DNA of 64,000 bases, from positions 124,001-188,000 of the forward strand of contig NZ_BAUJ01000003.1 of assembly GCF_000496695.1 (NCBI RefSeq), written 5' to 3'. The position numbers and the translations under genes were made by a program. Below the pieces are notes generated by a model. It saw only the letters and a program-made list of their open reading frames with translations. It had not been told where the DNA came from and made no database searches. This document shows, one piece after another, positions 58,664 through 64,000 of the stretch. This DNA is from Vibrio halioticoli NBRC 102217 (GTDB taxonomy: Bacteria > Pseudomonadota > Gammaproteobacteria > Enterobacterales > Vibrionaceae). Position 1 is the first letter of the stretch. Each line of letters begins with the position of its first letter.

Positions 58664-58697
58664 AAAAGCCCTGCCAATTAGGCGGGGTTTTTTATTT
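58664..58697 (+). terminator. Rho-independent terminator after rpmA
   Basis: CCCTGCC (58669-58675) pairs with GGCGGGG (58681-58687, one T-G pair), followed by TTTTTTATTTT. Confidence 0.92.
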
Positions 58698-58714
58698 TAT
58701 AGGTACTCGGTTTC

Positions 58715-58798
58715 TTGGTCCTGGGTCCTAGAGATGATATCGGTCTCTTATGATGATTGATAACCCCTAGGGTCTAGCACCCAGATACCTAGAACCAA
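58715..58798. repeat. Imperfect long inverted repeat, CTAG-rich
   Basis: TTGGT (58715-58719) and CTGGGTCCTAG (58721-58731) face CTAGCACCCAG (58774-58784) and ACCAA (58794-58798), with a single C-C mismatch in the main stem. It lies between rpmA and obgE and contains several CCTAG words. It may be a small non-coding repeat element. Confidence 0.6.
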
Positions 58799-58855
58799 AC
58801 ACAATTGGATCTGCTACATTTGATCCAGTCGGGTATTCACACCAATACGGAGTGA

Positions 58856-60025
<1,170 letters not shown>

Positions 60026-60063
60026 TATCTTCTATAGACAATCATTTGATTTATAAACATAAT

Positions 60064-60100
60064 AAAAAGAGCCTTGAATTTCTATTCAGGCTCTTTTTTT
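60064..60100 (+). terminator. Rho-independent terminator after obgE
   Basis: AAAGAGCCTTGAA (60066-60078) pairs with TTCAGGCTCTTT (60085-60096, one bulged T), followed by T. Confidence 0.92.
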
Positions 60101-60137
60101 ATTTGGCTGTACAGTTTCATCTCAAGGATATGAGAGT

Positions 60138-61196
60138 ATGTATCTGAACAAGAAAATTTCTGATCTTGACGCGTTTATTTTTGCTCGTTATCGCATCGTA
60201 CACGGCATTCGTATTGCAGTTGCGTTTGTTTCCACACTGATTGTCACCTCCTATTTTGCGCTACCTGAGCGTTCTTGGATCTTGATTACATTATTTGTGG
60301 TTATCGGTCCTATGTCTTATCTCGGCAACGTATTACCACGAGCATGGCACCGAGTGCTAGGCACAACTATTGGTGCTGTTTCAGGGATTTTAGGTCTGGC
60401 GATGAGTCAGCACTCTATGCTGTTGATGTATCTATGGTGCTCTATTGTGATCTTCCTCAGTGGTTACTTTGCTTTAGGAAAGAGACCTTATGTAGGGATT
60501 CTAATAGGTATCACGTTGGCGGTAACAGTAGGTTCTTCGAATACGCATATTGATGTTGCTGTGTGGCGCGGTTTAGATGTGACTCTTGGTTGTATCATTG
60601 CGGTATTATTTTGTCTTATTCACCCGCAACGAGCTTTTATACATTGGCGTTTACGTACCGCCAATACATTGACTAACTTCTCTAAAGTTTATCATCTTTC
60701 ATACTCTCCCAATGTATTAGAAAAGCCTAGTTTAGAGCCTTATCAAAGCATCATCATGAAAGAAATGGCGGTGATTAACACCCTTATTTCCCCCTCGGTA
60801 AAAGAAACCAAACTGAAACGTCAGTTACTGGACGCCATTAACAATCAAATGCGAAATCTATTAAATACCATAGGGTTACTCAACCACTCTTATTGGAGTG
60901 ATAGAGAAAGTCATTTGAATATGTTGTGGTCTAAGCCTTTGAATAGTTGTCAGAAGCAGATAGAACAAGAGTTGCAAGACCTTGCCTATTTAGTGGAAAA
61001 GGGCGAGATTCGAGGCGGTTTGAATGTGCAAGGTATCGATGAGATTACCCGAGAACTGAAAAGCAATATCGCCGAGTTGGGCGGTGAAGAGTCTAACATT
61101 TATGGGTATGTATGGCTTAACTTGAAGTTAATTGAAGATCTAGGGGATTTAAAGAAACTGCTTGTTTTAGCCTTAAACCTCTCACAAGAGCACTAA
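60138..61196 (+). CDS. FUSC family membrane protein
   Basis: 352 residues. Six or so predicted membrane helices in the first half (about 25-170: VHGIRIAVAFVSTLIVTSYF, SWILITLFVVIGPMSYLG, VLGTTIGAVSGILGLAM and others), then a mostly helical cytosolic half. The fold and the VLGTTIGAVSG motif fit the FUSC (fusaric-acid-resistance/aromatic-acid exporter-like) family. Substrate unknown. Alone between two terminators or gaps. Confidence 0.75.
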   Translation: MYLNKKISDLDAFIFARYRIVHGIRIAVAFVSTLIVTSYFALPERSWILITLFVVIGPMSYLGNVLPRAWHRVLGTTIGAVSGILGLAMSQHSMLLMYLWCSIVIFLSGYFALGKRPYVGILIGITLAVTVGSSNTHIDVAVWRGLDVTLGCIIAVLFCLIHPQRAFIHWRLRTANTLTNFSKVYHLSYSPNVLEKPSLEPYQSIIMKEMAVINTLISPSVKETKLKRQLLDAINNQMRNLLNTIGLLNHSYWSDRESHLNMLWSKPLNSCQKQIEQELQDLAYLVEKGEIRGGLNVQGIDEITRELKSNIAELGGEESNIYGYVWLNLKLIEDLGDLKKLLVLALNLSQEH

Positions 61197-61315
61197 TGAT
61201 ATTTTTATATGCAATAGTGGTTGTTTTTAATCAATTAAAATTCAATTACGGGTATAGTTTTTTAAGTAAAGCCAATAGAATGTTGGCTTTATTTTAAACG
61301 ATTTGTAAAGTAAGA

Positions 61316-62083
61316 ATGGAATCTGAACAACGCTCAATCTCTCGCCTCATTGCTCAAGCAGGGCAAATGTTACATGCGCATGGTGCTGAAAGTGCTTTAA
61401 TTGTCGGTATTATGGAACGTATTGGCCTAGCGTGTGGTATGGATGAGGTTCAAGTCTCTGTGTGTGCCAACTCCTTTGTCGTAACAACCGTAACCAGTGA
61501 ACACTGCATGACTACGGCGCGTCGCTGTGCTGATAGAGGCATAAATATGCGAGTGGTAACGGAAGTTCAGCGTGTTTGCATTATGCTAGAAAAAGGCATA
61601 CTTGATCATAATTTAGCGCAACAGAAGTTAGATAAGATCACCCCTGAGCGTTACAATCGTTGGCTCGTTGTATTCATGATCGGCTTATCGTGTGCATCCT
61701 TTAGCCACCTTGCTGGTGGTGATAAAGCGGTCTTTTGCATGACATTTTTGGCCTCGTCAATTGGCATGATTGTGCGACAAGAGATTGGTCATCGCCACTT
61801 TAATCCGATGCTTAACTTTGCCGTGACCGCTTTCGTTACCACCTTTGTATCGGCGCAAGCGGTTGTGTTTGAAATTGGCAACAGCCCAAATGTTGTTATG
61901 GCATCGTCGGTGTTAATGTTAGTTCCCGGATTCCCCTTAATAAATGCTGTAGCTGATGTGCTAAAAGGCTATATCAATATGGGCATTGCTCGCTTTGTGA
62001 TGGGTAGCTTACTGACACTTGCCACTTGCTTGGGAATCGTCGCTGTTAGTGGTGTGTTGGCCATGTTTGGAGTGATGCTATGA
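61316..62083 (+). CDS. ThrE-type threonine/serine exporter family protein, N-terminal half (YjjP-like)
   Basis: 255 residues. A soluble N-terminal part (about 1-115) with QAGQMLHAHGAESALIVGIMERIG and a membrane part of four or five helices with FLASSIGMIVRQEIGHRHFNPM and LVPGFPLINAVADVLKGYINMGIARF. In Corynebacterium ThrE these are joined to a second membrane domain; here that domain is the next gene, overlapping by 4 bases. Substrate is inferred only from the family; E. coli YjjPB exports succinate. Confidence 0.8.
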   Translation: MESEQRSISRLIAQAGQMLHAHGAESALIVGIMERIGLACGMDEVQVSVCANSFVVTTVTSEHCMTTARRCADRGINMRVVTEVQRVCIMLEKGILDHNLAQQKLDKITPERYNRWLVVFMIGLSCASFSHLAGGDKAVFCMTFLASSIGMIVRQEIGHRHFNPMLNFAVTAFVTTFVSAQAVVFEIGNSPNVVMASSVLMLVPGFPLINAVADVLKGYINMGIARFVMGSLLTLATCLGIVAVSGVLAMFGVML

Positions 62084-62556
62084 ACGAGTTCTTTTCATTA
62101 TTACTCGCGCTAATCGATGACATGTTTTTTGCCGCCATTCCTGCAGTCGGCTTTGCGTTGGTGTTTAATGTCCCTAAAAATGCACTTTTCTATTGTGCTT
62201 TAGGCGGAGCGGTCGGGCATGGTTCGCGTTTCTTTATGATGCATTTTGGCATGCCTATAGAATGGGCGACTTTGTTTGCCGCTACCTTGGTGGGTTTTAT
62301 TGGCGTGATTTGGTCACGTCGTTTTTTGGCACATCCAAAAGTGTTCACCGTGGCGGCCATGATCCCTATGGTTCCGGGGGTGTATGCCTTTAATGCTATG
62401 ATAGCGATGGTAGAAATTAACCAAACAGGCTATACCCCAGTATTATTTGCCAGTTTGATAGAGAATTTCCTGACCGCAATGTTTATCATTGCAGGACTTG
62501 CAGTTGGGCTCGCTATGCCTGGATTGTTTATTTATCGTCGTCGTCCTATCGTTTAA
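62080..62556 (+). CDS. ThrE-type exporter family protein, C-terminal half (YjjB-like)
   Basis: 158 residues, four or five membrane helices, with the motif VFTVAAMIPMVPGVYAFNAMIAM typical of DUF3815/ThrE_2. ATGA overlap with the preceding gene marks a two-component transporter. folA starts 10 bases after its stop. Confidence 0.82.
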   Translation: MNEFFSLLLALIDDMFFAAIPAVGFALVFNVPKNALFYCALGGAVGHGSRFFMMHFGMPIEWATLFAATLVGFIGVIWSRRFLAHPKVFTVAAMIPMVPGVYAFNAMIAMVEINQTGYTPVLFASLIENFLTAMFIIAGLAVGLAMPGLFIYRRRPIV

Positions 62557-62566
62557 AGGAACATCA

Positions 62567-63055
62567 ATGATCATTAGTATGATTGCCGCTATGGCTCACA
62601 ACCGTGTTATCGGCAAAGACAACCAAATGCCGTGGCATTTACCGGCAGATTTTGCTTGGTTTAAAAAGTGCACTATGGGTAAGCCTGTGATTATGGGTCG
62701 TAAAACCTATGAGTCTATTGGCCGTCCTTTACCGGGTCGTCATAACCTGGTGATTAGCCGTGATTCACAGTTGCAAATTGATGGTGTCACTACGGTTACT
62801 TCGGTTGAGCAAGCATTAGAGTTGGTTGCGGAGCAAGCTGAGGTGATGATTATTGGTGGCGGCTCTATCTATCAACACTGCTTACCTTTAGCCAACAAGC
62901 TGTATTTAACTCATATTGATTTAGAAGTAGCAGGAGATACGCAATTTCCTGATTGGGGCGAGCATTGGACACAGAGCTACAGTGAAACCTTCGCCGCTGA
63001 TGAGAAAAATGCGCATGCTATGGAGTTTGTTGTTTTAGATAAAGTAGATAAGTAG
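62567..63055 (+). CDS. folA: Dihydrofolate reductase
   Basis: Reduces dihydrofolate with NADPH; target of trimethoprim. 162 residues from ATG 62567 (AAAGGA upstream); earlier in-frame starts lie inside the preceding gene and are rejected. Catalytic Asp28 in MPWHLPADFAWFK, NADPH motifs GRKTYESIGRPLPGR and MIIGGGSIY. Convergent with apaH, as in E. coli. Confidence 0.97.
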   Translation: MIISMIAAMAHNRVIGKDNQMPWHLPADFAWFKKCTMGKPVIMGRKTYESIGRPLPGRHNLVISRDSQLQIDGVTTVTSVEQALELVAEQAEVMIIGGGSIYQHCLPLANKLYLTHIDLEVAGDTQFPDWGEHWTQSYSETFAADEKNAHAMEFVVLDKVDK

Positions 63056-63113
63056 GTAGATAAGCTGAACTCAATCAGCCTATCGATATAAATCTATATA
63101 TAAATTTTTAGTT

Positions 63114-63917
63114 TTAAAGCGCTGCTTGAGTAAAGTAGCGCTTATCTTCCCATCTGAGCAACGTCATATAATTTCCCCACACACAGCCAGTATCTAATCC
63201 GATAACTTGTGGCGCGTCGATGCCCATCAATGCGGCCCAATGTCCAAAAATGGCTTTTTTCGATAGCGGCTTGCGCTGGGTAAGTTCAAACCAAGGCAGT
63301 AGCTTACTCTTGTCTTCTTGATCTGGTGGCAGCTTGCTGGCCATGTCTAAGCGACCATCGTGGTAGCAATAACGCATGCGGGTGAAGGCATTGATGATAA
63401 AGCGCAGACGCTCCATTCCTTGTAGGGAAGGGTGCCAAATGTCGGGAGAGTTACCGTACATTTGTTTTATTAATGACTGCCAATTATCCCCACGCAGTTC
63501 CGATTCTACTTCTGCGGCGGCGGCTTTGGTTTGTGATAAATCCCATAGAGGGTATATCCCAGCATGGCTCATCACAAATTCAGGGTGCTCGGCTAGCAAA
63601 GGTTGCTGGCGAAGCCACTCGATCAGTTGTTCGCAATCTTCAGCGTCTAAAATAGGTTGGGTTTTGTCTCTTGGCTTCGCGCTATGAATACCTAATGAAA
63701 CGGCAATCAGATGTAAGTCATGATTACCCAAAACGACTTTAGCAGCATCGCCTAAATCTCGAATAAAACGCAATGTTTCTAGTGATTTTGGTCCGCGAGC
63801 GACCAGATCACCGGCGACCCACAGTGTGTCTTGCTGTGGGTTAAAGTGAACTTGTTCAAGTAATAAAAGGAGTTCGTCCAAGCAGCCTTGGATATCGCCA
63901 ACGAGATAGTTAGACAA
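63114..63917 (-). CDS. apaH: Bis(5'-nucleosyl)-tetraphosphatase, symmetrical
   Basis: Hydrolyses Ap4A to two ADP and removes RNA caps of that type. 267 residues; metallophosphatase motifs GDIQG (7-11), GDLVARGP and GNHD. Start is TTG at 63917: an in-frame stop lies four codons upstream, leaving no ATG that would preserve the N-terminus, and GAGG is well placed. Follows apaG. Confidence 0.96.
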   Translation of the reverse strand: MSNYLVGDIQGCLDELLLLLEQVHFNPQQDTLWVAGDLVARGPKSLETLRFIRDLGDAAKVVLGNHDLHLIAVSLGIHSAKPRDKTQPILDAEDCEQLIEWLRQQPLLAEHPEFVMSHAGIYPLWDLSQTKAAAAEVESELRGDNWQSLIKQMYGNSPDIWHPSLQGMERLRFIINAFTRMRYCYHDGRLDMASKLPPDQEDKSKLLPWFELTQRKPLSKKAIFGHWAALMGIDAPQVIGLDTGCVWGNYMTLLRWEDKRYFTQAAL

Positions 63918-63931
63918 GTTGTGGCCTCAAA

Positions 63932-64000
63932 TTAGTTAATGATATTGGGTACAGAAAGGCTAAATGGGGATATTTGAGCGCGAAAGCGCTTACCCTCAGT
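63932..64000 (-). CDS. apaG: Co2+/Mg2+ efflux protein ApaG, last 22 codons (5' end outside window)
   Basis: The open frame running in from the right edge reads TEGKRFRAQISPFSLSVPNIIN and stops at TAA (63932-63934). The IxPFxLxVPNIIN ending is the usual ApaG C-terminus, and apaG-apaH is the standard order. The stop is 14 bases before the apaH start. Confidence 0.8.
   Translation of the reverse strand, partial: TEGKRFRAQISPFSLSVPNIIN

Overview
This is a chromosomal core-genome window from a gammaproteobacterium, almost certainly a member of the Vibrionaceae (Vibrio or a close relative). The protein sequences are E. coli-like in length and motif. Several neighbourhoods point to vibrios: a DUF2780 (VcgC/VcgE-type) secreted protein, a ZrgA-type His-rich DUF2796 protein beside its ABC transporter, and the order TAXI-TRAP / argR / mdh / ispB / rplU-rpmA / obgE / folA / apaH. 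I cannot name the species. I see no prophage, insertion sequence, integron, CRISPR array, tRNA or rRNA gene.

Layout. (1) 1-4983: 3' end of kefB, then yheV, slyD, slyX (reverse), fkpA, yheO and tusDCB, the same order as in E. coli. (2) 5071-9782: the str operon rpsL-rpsG-fusA-tuf, with a near-consensus promoter, a conserved S7-type intercistronic region, structured fusA and tuf upstream regions and a tuf terminator. (3) 9878-23866: the S10 operon (long leader, rpsJ to rpsQ), the spc operon (rplN to rpmJ, including secY) and the alpha operon (rpsM, rpsK, rpsD, rpoA, rplQ), each with a recognisable promoter or leader. rpmD and rpmJ are short but intact. (4) 23918-29060: DUF2780 protein, an O-acetylhomoserine sulfhydrylase-type enzyme, fklB, the YtfB/OapA protein, elaA and cobA. 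(5) 29028-32420: a zrgABCD-like zinc-uptake cluster on the reverse strand, followed by ytfJ and msrA. (6) 33976-45238: tamA-tamB-ytfP, blc, fbp, mpl-ubiX and a PIN-PhoH protein, again resembling the E. coli ytf/fbp/mpl neighbourhood. (7) 45538-50173: rapA, rluA and a 2-hydroxyacid dehydrogenase. (8) 50231-54550: a TAXI-type TRAP transporter (binding protein, fused permease) with a universal stress protein behind it. (9) 54982-64000: argR/mdh divergent pair, ispB, rplU-rpmA-obgE, a FUSC protein, a split ThrE-type exporter with folA, then apaH and the last codons of apaG on the reverse strand.

Together the genes serve translation and its regulation (ribosomal proteins, EF-G, EF-Tu, RNA polymerase alpha, RapA, tRNA thiolation, RluA, ObgE), envelope assembly (SecY, TamA/TamB, lipocalin, Mpl peptide recycling, FkpA, YtfB), zinc and organic-acid uptake, and central metabolism. 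The window is mostly conserved housekeeping DNA. The parts most worth a second look are non-coding or cluster-level: two structured RNA regions in the str operon, an inverted repeat and intergenic hairpin at the zrg cluster, length-variable His/Asp repeats in ZrgA, a candidate sigma-E promoter before fkpA, and hairpins around the TRAP genes. I did not find a convincing wholly new system.
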